Source: Rhizophagus irregularis
Taxonomy: Eukaryota; Glomeromycota; Glomeromycetes; Glomerales; Glomeraceae
DNA: 64,000 bases
Direction of reading: 5' to 3'
Assembly: GCF_026210795.1 (NCBI RefSeq)
Contig: NC_089444.1
Coordinates: 1 to 64,000 of the forward strand
The notes beneath the pieces are model-generated. The model had not been told where the DNA came from. It searched no databases and saw only the letters and a program-made list of their open reading frames with translations. Within the stretch, counting starts at the first letter, position 1, and the number at the start of each line of letters is the position of its first letter. Below are positions 1-11,530 of this stretch, one piece after another. Position numbers and translations under genes: made by a program.

Positions 1-1562
1 GCATCGGGACCCGTTTTTTGATAATTCCATAGCGCTCTTCAATCTTTTCTTTGAGAGCACCTTGTATTTTAGTAACATTAGGATTAGTAATCTGCCCATT
101 AAGTGCTGTTGTAAAGGAATAATTATATTGCTAGTATCTTGTACGATTGATCTTCGTATAATTATTCTTAAATTATTATTAGTATGATCATTTCTTTCTG
201 ATTGTATTTCATGTTTGGCTGCAATAAAATCTTTTAGTATCTTAATTAATTCTTCATCAGTTTTTGTTTTCAAAGCAACATTTATAGCAGTTTTTGCTGT
301 AGAAAATGCAACTCCAGATCGATTTCTTTTGGAATTATTTTAGCACATGATTTCATTAGGTTGAATATATTCTACTCCTTAAAAATAACGCAAACTTTGA
401 AGTGTAAAGTTATTTTGAGGTGGTGGCACTGATAATGTTGAAGTATCTACAGGTTCTATTGCAGAAAGAACTGGTGAATTTTCAAAACTGCAATCCAAAT
501 TAGTTATGTTATCTTTGTATCATCTAGCAGGTATCATGCTAATATGAAATTTTGCTGAACTTGAATATAACATTACCTTCCAGAAATGGCGACAGATAAT
601 GCCTTTTGTAACTGTTTCCATGCAGGTACGAGGTGAGTTCCATCGATAACAGTCTTAGCTAAATTTTCGCGTTGTGATAATCCACCTATATGACGTATTC
701 TCCATGTTTTGATAATATTACAAGTTCAATACCACTTAGAAGTGATTGTAATGTTACTTGGAGTTTGTCAACTAGATTCTCTACAAAATGAGTACTGGTG
801 GTATTAGACTCCAAATCCTATATAATATATAACAAATGAAGTAAATATTAATATTTTCATATCAAACTTAAACACATGATTTGCAAAATGATTTATTACC
901 TCAATAAATGATGTTACCAATTGACCTTCATAAGTAAATGACTGAGAAATCTGAAACCTTTGCCATGACAATACAAGTGGTGTTAAGAAATAGATAAGAA
1001 TTACGTCAATATTAGAAAAAAGCTGGGATGATAAATGAGGAATCCCAACTGTTGTTTAACGTGCTTTAAGATCAATTAGTTGACAATATTTGGATTCACT
1101 TTCATGTCTTTTGTCAATAGCTTTTTCAACGTCACAGAGAGTGCTAGTGCTGTTTACTGCTTTTTTGATAATAGCATTAAAAGATTCAACGCTTTAGTGC
1201 TACGTGATACACCATTAAATTGGAATGGTAAATAAGATTTAGCCCAACTAGAACGATTAGGATATAAAGCTTTTGTCATATAAGATTGACATTCTGGAAA
1301 TAAATCTATCATTGATTTCCATTTTTGTTCAAATAATTCAATACTTAAAGCATTTCGACATAAATAAAATGCTTTACTAAAAGAAAGAAAATTTTCACCT
1401 AATTTTGCTTTAAGATGTTTTATAATATTCTGCCATATATGAAAAAGACAGTGAAAATGAGATATTACCGGGAAAACGTGAGATGCTGCATTGATTAAAC
1501 CAGGTTCGAATAAGTCCAAAATGATTTTGGAGCTAAATTATTAGTTGCGCTTTATTAAGCAT
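1..1562 (-). pseudogene. MULE-type transposase pseudogene, C-terminal half
   Basis: Minus-strand translation gives transposase-like segments in several frames. The clearest (1154-1519) reads EPGLINAASHVFPVISHFHC followed by LFHIWQNIIKHL, which matches the end of the MULE/FAR1 DDE domain, where an Asp-Ala/Pro-Gly-Leu segment and an H-x2-C-x3-H motif are usual. Downstream, pieces such as STLCDVEKAIDKRHESES and LAKTVIDGTHLVPAWKQL continue the family but lie in other frames with stops between them. The copy is inactive. It continues the N-terminal half at 2529-3660, from which it is separated by a Tc1-like insertion. The left edge of the window truncates it. The family call is fairly safe; exact breakpoints are not. 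Confidence 0.75.
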
Positions 1563-2528
1563 TACAGTCAACTCCTCTATATCACTCCCGTTATAGTCAC
1601 ATTCTACTATATAGTCACACCAGTTGAATGTTCAAAACACTTTATTATTAAAATCTATCCTATATAGTCACAATCTATCTATAGTCACTATCACACCTAT
1701 CCTCAAAAATCTTATATTAAAAAGAACCGTTTATAATCACAGTTATATAAAGAATATATTAAATAACTTGGCATCTAATAATCGTACAAAGATGTATCAT
1801 AGCTTGTTAGAATCGTCTCACTGAGACGAATCGAATAGTGATAGTTTTATCCTTTTCCAATTACTGGCTGATGAGTTATTCAACAAAATGTTAAGCATCG
1901 GCATTATTATATTTCTTGATTTACGTTTACTGCGCCATTTAACATTTTGCTAAATTTCTCAGTACCTAGTGATTGTAAAAAAGACGATTAATAGCTCGTT
2001 GGAATCACCTCATCAAGACGAATCGAATGGTGGTAAGCTCATCTCTCTGTAATCAATATTGACAGAGTTACTACTTAAAAACCATTTAATATTTTTTAAT
2101 TTCAGAAAATAATCTAGTGATTAGATTTCGATGTATTTTATACCATTAGATTCGTTGCATCAAGACGAATCGAATGGCGGTAAGATCGTCTCTCTAGGAT
2201 CAATATTGGCAGAGTTATTACACAAAAACCATTAATATTTTTTTAATTTCGGAAATTAATCTAGTGATTGGATTTCGATGTATTTTATACCATTAGAACC
2301 GTCTCATCAAGACGAATCGAATGGCGGTAAGATCATCTCTCTACGATTAATATTGGCGAAGTTACGATACAATAAAGTTTTGAGTATAATTTTAAATTTA
2401 AAATTATGTTAATTTTTGGCCGGAATTATGATATACTAATATAAGAAATTTTTTATATAGTCACATCTCTTTATAATCACCAAATATGGACTGTCCCAAA
2501 TGTGTGACTATAAAGAGAGTTGACTGTA
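1563..2528. mobile_element. Non-autonomous Tc1/mariner-like element in the MULE pseudogene
   Basis: The two ends form an inverted repeat: TACAGTCAACTCCTCTATAT on the left, and the reverse complement of the right end reads TACAGTCAACTCTCTTTATA. Both ends sit on a TA dinucleotide, the usual Tc1/mariner/pogo target duplication. The 966-bp interior has no long open frame and carries four spaced internal repeats, so it is a deletion derivative mobilised in trans. It separates two halves of one MULE transposase, which dates it after that copy. Confidence 0.7.
1815..2370 (+). repeat. Four internal repeats of the Tc1-like element
   Basis: The word GACGAATCGAAT recurs near 1826, 2017, 2164 and 2311. 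The last three copies are embedded in a unit of about 146 bp that also contains a TCTCTCTASGATYAATATTG-like segment and a CTAGTGATTGGATTTCGATG-like segment. The two rightmost units are almost identical. Such internal direct repeats are typical of transposase-binding or satellite-like expansions in non-autonomous elements; the function here is inferred. Confidence 0.65.
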
Positions 2529-3660
2529 CAGGATTCACGTATATGTAGATGCCATCTCATCCTCTACAAGTGCATTTGCCACATTCCGGAACCTTCCATA
2601 ATTATCCCTGACTATAAATACACTTAGATACATGTTGTATTTGTTAGTTTTGCATGTATTGTCATTCAATAATACATCATGAAAACGGTGATACAAGTCC
2701 TGCTGCTCAGATGACATCCAAAAAATGCCTGATAAATGACGTTTATTACCAGAATGACGAATGAACACTTTCCAATTCGGATCCTCAGTCAATTTTTCAA
2801 AAAGACTATTAAGAAATGAACCAGAGTCTGGAGATTCATCTTTACAATTTTCACGTAGCTTATAGATTGAATTATAGACATCTTGCTTACGAAAAACATG
2901 ATGTGGATGTTTTTTCTTAAGAATCTCTAATTGTATAATAGGCGCAACCTTGCAATCTGTAAAAAATCTCAAATCCTGTACCATGTCATCATTGAATTGA
3001 CGATATCTTGCATTAAGATGAGCAATCTCAGTAGGATTTAATTCATGATTATGTACATCTACTAATGTTGTACATCTTATTTGTTGCTCTGTTTTTGGTA
3101 ATTTGAAGTTGCAATGCCACTCACATCCTGTTTTGTTAGAGTCTCACACACGATGTTCATTCTGATCAATTTTCTTACGTGCCTCATAATTACCACTTAG
3201 AGAACAACGAAATGATTTGTAACGGGTAATAGTATGATCATTTAAGTCTTTATCATTTCGATAAACCTGATAACCAAAGCCTCTTTCTAGGCAATATTCA
3301 TGTATAAATCTATCAACAGATTCCCAGTCATCAAAACTATTTCCAATAGTGAGATTATACTGATAAGTAGAATAATCAGAAGTGCTTGTATCATTAGATA
3401 AAGGTTCAGATAGTTTTATAGATTCTATTGCATTAGATAGAGGTTCTACGACAGAAAAATTATTGTTTGGAGGTATACTAGTATCTTGACGAAAAAATAA
3501 CTATTAGGAGGTATAGTAATATTCTCTAACTCAACAGAAAAATAACTATTAGGAGGAGTAATATTCTCTAACTCACTACTATTACTTTCGGAAAAAGGTG
3601 TATAAAAGGTATCTTCGCTATCTTTAGGAAAATTTATGTAGGATTTCCAGTCTAATTCCA
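2529..3660 (-). pseudogene. MULE/FAR1-type transposase pseudogene, N-terminal half
   Basis: Reading the minus strand from about 3660 gives an acidic leader, then a FAR1/WRKY-GCM1-like DNA-binding region (VDRFIHEYCLERGFGYQVYR, later KTGCEWHCNFKLPKTEQQ, then VDVHNHELNPTEIAHLNARY). The start of the MULE catalytic core follows (LLNDNTCKTNKYNMYLSVFI then RFRNVANALVEDEMASTY). In-frame TGA codons lie near 3148 and at 2535; the latter sits where the family normally has a Trp in TYxWVL. The Asp of LLNDNTCKTNKYN is the expected first catalytic Asp. The gene is broken by stops, by the TA-flanked insertion and by frameshifts in the second half. Confidence 0.75.
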
Positions 3661-3779
3661 TTATAGTAAAGAATTTGCAAGGATAAGCGATACTGCATTA
3701 ATTATCACATCTTTATAAACGAAAATAGTTTAGTGAGACAAACATTTATTTGAAAGTGTTTGTATGACATACAAATAGG

Positions 3780-3985
3780 GTGAAAATCACCTCGAGGTGA
3801 AATGAAATTTAAAAATAATTAAATTCACCTCGGGTGAAAAAAATTTAAAATCACCTGAGTGAAATAATATTAAAATTTATTTAAAATAACCCGGTAAAAT
3901 TAAATTTAAAAATTAAAGTAATCACCTCAGGTAATTAAAATTAAAAATAACCTGTGGTAAATTTTAAATTAATTCTTATTTTATT
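3780..3985. repeat. Cluster of short dyad-symmetric words (TCACCTCGGGTGA type)
   Basis: Within about 205 bp there are roughly six palindrome-like units separated by A/T-only spacers of 20-30 bp: TCACCTCGAGGTGA, TCACCTCGGGTGA, TCACCTGAGTGA, TAACCCGGTAA, TCACCTCAGGTAA and TAACCTGTGGTAA. The spacers are AATTTAAAATT-like. No coding frame overlaps. Apart from this cluster I see nothing in 3661-4240. Confidence 0.65.
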
Positions 3986-4240
3986 GTAATTATATTGTTT
4001 TATATAATTTATATAATCTGATCAAATTTCTGATCAGGTAAAGTCGGATCAGATCAGCAATCGCATGTCAGCCACTTTTTTTTTGCCATGGCTAAGGTAC
4101 TAGTTTATTTATCTGTGACAAAATTTAGGTGATGAAAGATAAAATAAAATGGCACAGGAACAAGTAATTGCATGCAATTTATTCTCAAACTTTTCTGTAT
4201 ATACTCAAAGTTTGAACTTTATATACGAGATAGCGTTAAA

Positions 4241-4881
4241 AGGACCCCAAACATCACATATATAACTCATAACTGATCTGCATGAATTTAAGTACTTTTT
4301 GCTCCTGCTAAAATAGATCTAATTTGCTAAAAATCAAATTATCACATTTCAAATCTATACTAATTTGCTAAAACTCAAAATATGAGTTAATAATTTTTTC
4401 TTTTATTATCAATAAAAAAATAAATAATTAATATAAATTAAACTGCCAATTTTTATAATTAAAATATGTAGATTATAAATAAAATAATAATTAATAAAAA
4501 TAATAAATTAAATAAATAATTATTAAAAAATAAAATGTTGCAAAACTAAACGGACGGTTTTTGGCCCGCATTATGCTTAATTTTGGCCGGAATTATACTT
4601 AATTTTGGCCAAAATATAACCTGACCCCAAAACTAATATTTTTAAAAATATTATTTATAAAGTTTAAAAAAAATGATAAGTTAAATTTAAAAAAAAAGTA
4701 CCAATTTGCTCAAATATAAAATATGACTTTGTAAAATCAATACAATTTGCTAAAACTCATAATTATGACTATTAATTAATTTTCAATCAATTTGCTCTAT
4801 CTAAAATTATGAGTTTAACCTAATTTTGATTGAATTTGCTAAAACTCAAATGTGAGTTATATATGTGATGTCCGGAGTTCT
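4241..4881. mobile_element. MITE with 8-bp target duplication, AGGACCCC-type ends
   Basis: The left end begins AGGACCCCAAACATCACATA and the reverse complement of the right end begins AGAACTCCGGACATCACATA. The inner 19 bp (ACATCACATATATAACTCA) is identical at both ends (4251-4269 and 4853-4871). The flanks are the exact 8-bp duplication GCGTTAAA (4233-4240 and 4882-4889). The interior repeats the phrase AATTTGCTAAAACTCA several times and has no gene. An 8-bp duplication fits hAT-, P- or Merlin-type transposases. The ends resemble those of the element at 62511-62806. Confidence 0.75.
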
Positions 4882-4889
4882 GCGTTAAA

Positions 4890-5924
4890 TGCTTCTATTG
4901 TAAATTATAGCATATCTGCCAATTTGCAAAATTTGCCAATCATCAGTTATGTGGCGCAGTACCGATTAAAATCGATCAAAACCTGTTTTTACATAAGAAA
5001 AAATATCAAAAAATATATAAAAAAACTTTTAAGACCTCTCCCAAAATATTTACCTCTTTAACCCAAAACCAGTAGAAGGAGTTTCTAGAAAAAAAAGGAA
5101 AAAAATATTATAAAGTTAGTTTATTAAAAAAAACAAAAGAAAACTTTACAAAATTCAGAATATTTAATGATTTAACAAAAAAAAATTAACTGAAAAATAA
5201 TTAATAATAAATATCAAATAGATTTTAATTAAACAACTAATTAATACATAATCTAAATTCGCTAAAACATCGTTATAAATATTTAGAGTTATTTATTTAT
5301 TGAAAAGATTTTTTTTGAATAATTTTGCTTTCTAAATAAATTTTTTCTATAAACTATAAAAAAAATAAAAAAACAACTTCAAGTTGTATTTAATATAAAA
5401 TAATTACAAATATACTTGCAAAAATTCTCAACTTACTTAATGTAAAAACTGTTTGAAAAGTTGATAGGAGAGTTGATATGGAGTTTAATAGGAAGTTTAC
5501 AAAAGAAAAAAATTTTTTTAACGCTACTTTTTGTTGAAGTAATTTCTTAATATCTGTCATATGATCATGTAATACAAGTGTGATCATTTTTGCAAAACTT
5601 AATTTACCTAATTTTTATTAAATTATTGTCAAATTCCTTAATTTAGACGAATTTTATTAATTCTGCAGATCGGCGGATATGATACATTCAAATTTTTGTG
5701 ACGTGGTCATAATTCTTTAAGATGATTTTAAAATCTATTCTTAGATCCATTTGTACATTATATAAATAAGAGTCTTGATTAATGAAATTTTTGCTTCTGA
5801 AATCATTTCTTCTTGGGAAAGTTCTCTTTAGAAATAATGTAAAATAATATGACACTGATATTACTAATAAAATTTTCCCATATGCATCAGAAAATAAAAA
5901 GATAACATATCATTTATGTTATAA
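4890..5924. other. AT-rich stretch without a recognisable gene
   Basis: The stretch is A/T-rich and has only short open frames (up to about 70 codons) of biased composition. I see no domain, splice pattern or terminal repeat in it. Confidence 0.5.
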
Positions 5925-6639
5925 GTAGAGTTTGGAACCGATTCTATTTTTGAAAACTGAATTTAAAATGGGCGCAACCAATTCAATCCGTTTCAAACTG
6001 ATTTTGCAAAACCTGATTGAAACCGAATAACCGATTCATATATATTTAATAATTCTGACCAGAATTAAATGTGATTGGCATAAATCCGGCCAAGTTATAA
6101 ATCTGGCTGGAATTACATCCCTTGTGTAATACAGTTCAAAATTTTGTGGAACACAAATATCTATAATAAAATTTTGTGTAACATAACTTACCTGGTGGCT
6201 AAACTATTTAGCCGTAGTCACGTGATTTAAATTTCGTAATTCGGGCCAGCACTATAAAGTTTCAAATACTGTATTTTATAAATTTTATAATTATTTCTTA
6301 TTATAGTATTTTATATTACGTCAATTTTAAACTTATAATCAACTTAGGAAAAATATTTGAACAATTAAATATATTAGAAATCTGTTCATTTCATTTATTA
6401 TTATTCTTTTTGATACTCATTTTATTCGATAAATTATCAATTTAACTAAACCATTTGAATTAAAATTTTTATTCAAAAATCTGGTGATTATTTAGAGAAT
6501 TTTGAATATGGATTTGATTACAATAGTCTATCATTAAATCAATAATTTCTTTAATTAATTAATTGTAAAATATTGTAAAAAACTAAAAATATCAATTTTT
6601 TTGATTTTTATGAATTTGAAAATCAAACTATTTATCCCG

Positions 6640-6960
6640 CGTTCAATTTAATTGAAAATCTTAATCATCTTTCTACATGTTGTTATAAAAAAAATTGAAA
6701 GAAAAAAATTAAAAATAAATTTGTGGGGATAAAGAAAGGAATCGGTTAAAAAAAAAAGAAATTTCCAAAAAAAAGGAATCTGAAAAAAAATAAGTACCGA
6801 AAAAAATTCTGAAAAAAAGGAAAAAAAAATATTTTTCAGTTTGGAAAAAAAATTAAACCTAAATGGAAAAAAAATGAGAAAAAACAAATTTTTTGATTTG
6901 AAAAAAAACTAAACTGAAAGAAGAAAGAAAAATTTTTTTTCAGTTTGAAAAAAAATTTCG
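6640..6960 (+). repeat. Long A/G-rich purine tract
   Basis: About 320 bp of the plus strand consist mainly of A-runs and G/A words (GAAAAAAAAA, GGAAAAAAAA, CTGAAAAAAA), with few pyrimidines. Open frames on the minus strand here translate to Phe-rich low-complexity sequence and are not credible genes. It lies inside the nested repeat block. Confidence 0.6.
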
Positions 6961-7129
6961 TTTTTTATTGATTTGCAAATATTAATTTGCAAATATTAAA
7001 CATTAAGTCATTACTCGTTAGTCGCCATTCACAAAAATTAAAAATCGGTTTTGATCGGTTTGATTAATCAGTTTAAACCGGTTTGAATATACTGTAACTA
7101 GTTAATTGATTTAAACTAGAGCTCTGAAT

Positions 7130-7860
7130 GGATCAGGTCAGGTCAGGTTAATTGATAAACCTGACTTAAAATTTTTTTTCAGGTCAGGTCAGGTCAGGGT
7201 CAGGTTAGGTTATATCAGGGTTGTCTGTTTGGACCTGGACCTGACCTGAAACCTGAAAAATTTCAGAACTATTTTTATTAAAGTATTGAAAAAAAACGGT
7301 ACAAAACTTTTTTTTTTAATATAATATTATGAAAAAAAACGTTTTTGCAACGTTTTTTATTAAAATATTGAAAAAAATATTGCAAAATGTTTTTTTTAAT
7401 ATAACATTATGAAAAAAATGTTTTCGCAACGTTATTATTGAAATATTAAAAAAAAATGTTACGAAATATTTTTTTAATATAATATTATGAAAAAAACGTT
7501 TTCACAACATTTTTTCTCGAAATATTGTGATTCAACATTTTTATATTAAAATCATATAAAAAAGTGAGTTGCGATATTGCGATTCACTTTTTTATATTAA
7601 TAAGTGAGTTGCGGTATTGCGATTCACTTTTTTATATAGAATTAATATAAAAAAGTGAATCGCAATATCGCAACTCACTTTTATTATATAAAATCAATAT
7701 AAAAAAGTGAATCGCAATACTGCAACTCACTTTTATTATATAGTAGAATCAATAGTTTCAGGTCAACAGGTCAATCAGGTCAGGCCAATCTTCATACCTG
7801 ACCTGAATTTCAGGTCAGGTTAGGTCAGGTTATCTGAATTTGGCTGACCTTGTTGAGCTC
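7130..7860. repeat. AGGTCA-array element, inner layer of the nested block
   Basis: The left part (7130-7260) carries AGGTCA/AGGTTA units in direct repeat and then TGACCT units in the opposite orientation. The right part (7755-7855) repeats this. GAGCTC sites sit just outside both edges (7119 and 7855), followed or preceded by related AAACTAG/AAATTTAAACC text of the outer layer. This is consistent with an insertion into the AACCGGTT-type element. No coding potential is visible. Confidence 0.55.
7556..7745. repeat. Four copies of a 24-bp hairpin-like unit, two per orientation
   Basis: The unit GTGAGTTGCGATATTGCGATTCAC (or its reverse complement) occurs four times: twice in one orientation (about 7564 and 7603) and twice inverted (about 7655 and 7703). 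The copies are linked by TTTTTTATATA/AATTAATATA spacers. Single strands could fold on themselves or with the opposite pair. It forms the innermost layer of the nested repeat block. Confidence 0.65.
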
Positions 7861-8261
7861 AGAAATTTAAACCAAGTTTGAATATAACCAGTTAATCGAT
7901 TTAAACTGGTTTGAATATAACCAGTTAACCGAATTGTAAACTGGTTAAATTTCGAATTGGTTAAACCCAGTTATAAATCCGATAACCGATTTCAATTCTA
8001 ACCTCTAGTTATAAGTTGTATTGTAAATTAACATATAAATTTTAAGATATATTTTATTAATAAATTTTAAGGTGTGATCAACATAAAGCTATAATTTTGA
8101 AAACATAAATATAGTGTACTTTAAAATCTAATGATTAGTTCAGCAGAATGTATTAAAAGCATTATAAATAATTGCAGAAATCATTAAGTTCAATCGTCAT
8201 GTTTAGCCAGCCATCACTAAGTTTGGCTCTATAGTTTAGTGCAAGAAACACTAAGTTACTA

Positions 8262-10745
8262 TTAGTTTGGTGAAGTTGATGAAGGAGTTGCGCTGAATTG
8301 GAAATTAATCAAGAAGTTACGGGGAATATTAGTTCTGGCAATGCAATCTTCTAGATCACAATATGGTCTATTATTCATCAAAATATCAGCACATTTAGAG
8401 CCTATCCCATAGATTGATGTCATCTCAGATTTTGAGCAATTGTTGATGTTGAATTTATCACTTCGCGCTAAGAGAAATGCCCTTCCTACAAAGGGACCAA
8501 AATACAACTTCCAATTATTACAGTCAACAATAGCAGACAATAGTGGTAAATTCGGTACATTGGAAGGCCCACAAGTGTAAAGTAAAAAAACATCCCCTTT
8601 ATCACTTGCTTTTTTATACTCCTCATTAAACGTTGTTTGGTTCACTATTGTTGACTTATATTGATGGCATTCTGTATGAAATACTGTATTCTGAGACTGT
8701 TGAGTAGAGCCTGCAAGATAAATTGGACAAAATGAATCACCAGCAGGTGCACTCCATTCATTGATAATGCAGACAGATGCATCTGTGAGATCAATATCAA
8801 TTTGATCATCACCTTCCTTGCAAGTTACCATTTTATTGGTAGAATAGGCACTTGATTTGGTATTTTCTCGCCGGATAGCTTTCTTCAATAATAGTGGTAC
8901 GTTCCTAATGGTAGCTGAGCCAAAGTTATGTCTTGCGCCAGTATGAATATCTTGTAATTCTATTTCTTGATTAATTTCAAATACATTTGATTTAAGGACA
9001 CGAAAAGAGGCAATGAAATGTTTGAAATGTTGCCAAAATTGACAACCAGGAGGAATGGTTGGGTCCTCCTTATTCTGAATTTCACTATAATACTTAAAAT
9101 TCCAATTACGTAGAATACTATCACCTGATGCATTTGCCATTAGCCACAACCAGATATATGGACATGTTAAAATTCCTTTATCACTCAGATCATCTTGTTT
9201 CTCCAATTTGACCAGCCCTAGTTTTGAGAGTTCTTCTGGTAAAATATCTGTGCCAGGAATATGAGCTGATAACACCAACTTGGTGTGCATCATAATAGCT
9301 CGAAGAACAGGTATTAGATAACGAGTATAACTAATCCATTCACTATAGTGATCCTTAAGTTTATAATATACTTGTTCTGCAATTGAAAGAAAGCTGGAAT
9401 TTTCAAAATCTACCCCTTCTATAGCTGATTGAAGTGCTTCTAATGCTCTGCCATTTCCGCCCATATCACTTACTAACATATTAAGGAGAGGTGTATTTTT
9501 AAAGACTGGCTCGTTCTTTTTTTTGGGAGAATCTAAAGAACGAATTTGAAGAAAAACTCGCTTTTGATGAGAAACTTGCACTATTTCATGGAATGGACGT
9601 GCTAAAGTTGCTGTGCAACATGCAATAATCAAGGGTGATTGTTTATTTATGACAAGAAGGGATATCTCCGTCATTAAAGAATAAAATAACGAATCCTTTT
9701 TCATGCCATCATCTGGGTTAATTAGAGCAGTTTGTAATCCATCAACAATGAGGATCACAGTTAATTTCTTTATTGCTACTTTTTTTTCTTTAGCACATCT
9801 CTTAAGAATACTAATAATTGAAAGGGACTGCTTATCATCACGAATATTGACCCAGTGGAGGCCTTGATTCTGAAGCTGGTATAGCATTCGTTTAGCAATT
9901 ACATCATTTGCATTGCGTTCTTCTTTCATGTTGATTCTTGTATCATTTTCAAAAGAGATATTGATAATGAGTGCTTCTTGAAAACGAGGTTCCAATTCTG
10001 GATCATCTTTGAATATTTTACAGAGAATTTTAGGTAACTCTGTAGCATTACGAGATTTACCACATCCGGCACCAGATGTCATTAAAAAGATTGGTCGTGT
10101 TTGTTTTTTCACATTTATTTTCTTTCGAATACGTTATATAGCCCCTGAACTTCTTTTCTTAATTCTTGTTCCAACTCAGATGATTCTTGATAATCCCAAG
10201 AACATCCGCCAGTATGTAAAAGTTGTGTAGGAGACTGTCCTAAATCTAAAGGAATGTTATTAAAATCAAGCCTTGGTCTTTTATATAGGTAATCTAAAAA
10301 TATAGAAACAAGCTAGTTAATAAAAAAAGATCACAAATTTCTTGTTCGAGAGGTAAAACGTTGGGAGACACTTACCAGTGGAAGTGAAAGGGACTACGAT
10401 AATATGAATGTTCTTGTCAGGTCGATGATTAACATCAAAATAGTTAGTAATAAAATCCACCTCGTCCATCTTCTTGCCTTTGAGTTCATTTGTTATGTGC
10501 TCTGTAAGATAAACACCTTCAAGCTTGTCTTTACCGACATTAACCTGCCAAAGGTTCAAATCATCAGGATCACTAATACCACTAAGTTTACTTTCTTTTT
10601 TCTTAGAAAAGATATACCGCTTGAGGTTTGAAATTCTAAACTCGCTAATATCATATTGTATATTATCTAAGATGACTATCTTGCCAAGAGTAATCGGGAA
10701 CGTAGTAGTGTCATCTAGAATAATACAGTTTAACGAAAAAACCAT
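8262..10745 (-). CDS. Crinkler (CRN) protein: ubiquitin-like header, P-loop NTPase, HhH; frameshifted
   Basis: Exon 1 (10745-10376) begins MVFSLNCIILDDTTTFPITL and runs to IHIIVVPFTST, the CRN header (ubiquitin-like LFLAK-type domain). An 82-bp intron (10375-10294, GTAAGT to TTTTTAG) joins in phase to an exon starting DYLYKRPRLDF. Further on come a Walker A motif (SGAGCGKSR), a Walker B motif (VILIVDG) and, near the C-terminus, a helix-hairpin-helix-like segment (EMTSIYGIGSKCADILMNNR). A region with ECHQYKS before it may be a nuclease core; that is inference. The reading frame slips in the run of four A at 10121-10118: one extra A would restore VFERKINVKKQTR and an 800-aa protein. This is either a fresh mutation or a homopolymer error. 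CRNs are NTPase-nuclease type intracellular or secreted effectors. Confidence 0.8.
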
Positions 10746-10959
10746 TTTGGTGATATTTCTTTTTAAAAGTGATAAGAGCAATTGTTAGTTTAGAATGAAA
10801 AAAAGTTTGAGAAATACATTCATTCTATTTAATAATACTTAAAAAGAAAATGAAAAGTTGAGAAAGCTTAAGAAAGTTTGAAGGTGTATATATACTTTTT
10901 TGAATACATCGTGACTAATAATAAATAGACTCTAATAAACTCTTGATTGATGATATATA
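10746..10959 (-). promoter_or_regulatory. Probable promoter region of the CRN gene
   Basis: A TATATATAC-like box (about 10886-10895 on the minus strand) lies roughly 145 bp upstream of the chosen CRN start, in an A/T-rich leader. Position and sequence are compatible with a TATA-type promoter; nothing else decides it. Confidence 0.3.
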
Positions 10960-11530
10960 GCAAAAAAAAAAAGTAATTTATCAATGTGAAAAAACGGTTT
11001 TATCATTCTAATTATTTGATTTTGATTCTCTGACGAATTCTCAGGATATTTATTTAAAAAAAGTTTAACTAATTTTTAGGGGGGAATCTTACCACACTAC
11101 CCTGTCCCAATATAAATAGTACTTTAAATGTGGTAGTACAGGTGAAGTGACAAATAGAGATCAGGCTAGTAAAAAAAACTGTCCCTCAGAAACATAATAA
11201 AAAACGTAAACATGTCAGCACGTGACTATATGACAAAATCATTGTTAAGATTCCTCATTTTTAGGTCATATAACGGTACAAGTGGCCGTATTTGAATAAA
11301 TTAATAAAGCGCAGTAACACTCTAATGATGTAATGATTTACTTTACTCTGGCCATCTTAAAAAAAAAACCGGCCTATTGTAGTTTGAAGTGTTGACGAAA
11401 AAATTATTGAAGTCCAGACGAGATTAAGGTATGAATAAAATATATTTTTCCGTATGGCTGTGCAAACGACTCAGAGCTTGTACTATTTTTTTGCTCAGAA
11501 AATTCTTTGAAGTGTTAGCTTGTTATTGGG
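10960..11530. repeat. Upstream segment shared with 23030-23350
   Basis: The stretch around 10965-11060 (AAAAAGTAATTTATCAATG, later GATTTTGATTCTCTGACGAA and TTCTCAGGATATTTATT) recurs almost unchanged at 23045-23130. Farther out, weaker matches follow in the same order (ACCGGCC against ACCGGAAA; GATTAAGGTATGAA against AATTAAGATATGAA). Each copy lies upstream of a CRN gene on the minus strand. The segment may be a duplicated 5' flank or a repeat that sits in both flanks. Confidence 0.55.

Larger units (their letters stand above)
5925..8010. repeat. Nested block of motif-rich repeats (outer AACCGGTT-type element)
   Basis: Both edges are rich in related words of the type AACCGATT, AAACCGGTTTGAATATA and CCAGTTAACCGA (5935-6040, 7025-7115 and 7865-8000). 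The left edge reads ATAAGTAGAGTTTGGAACCG and the reverse complement of the right edge reads ATAACTAGAGGTTAGAATTG, a degenerate inverted repeat. Inside lies a second block (about 7130-7860) whose ends are arrays of AGGTCA in both orientations. Inside that lie a triplicated unit of about 75 bp (7276-7510) and a set of four hairpin units (7560-7745). The order suggests successive insertion of motif-cluster elements into one another. No transposase is visible. Confidence 0.6.

Noticed and set aside
1624..1824. 66-codon plus-strand frame
   Set aside because: It lies within the Tc1-like element and its composition follows the AT-rich repeats; no family resemblance.
6648..6887. 79-codon Phe-rich minus frame
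   Set aside because: Translation of the A/G-rich purine tract; low complexity.
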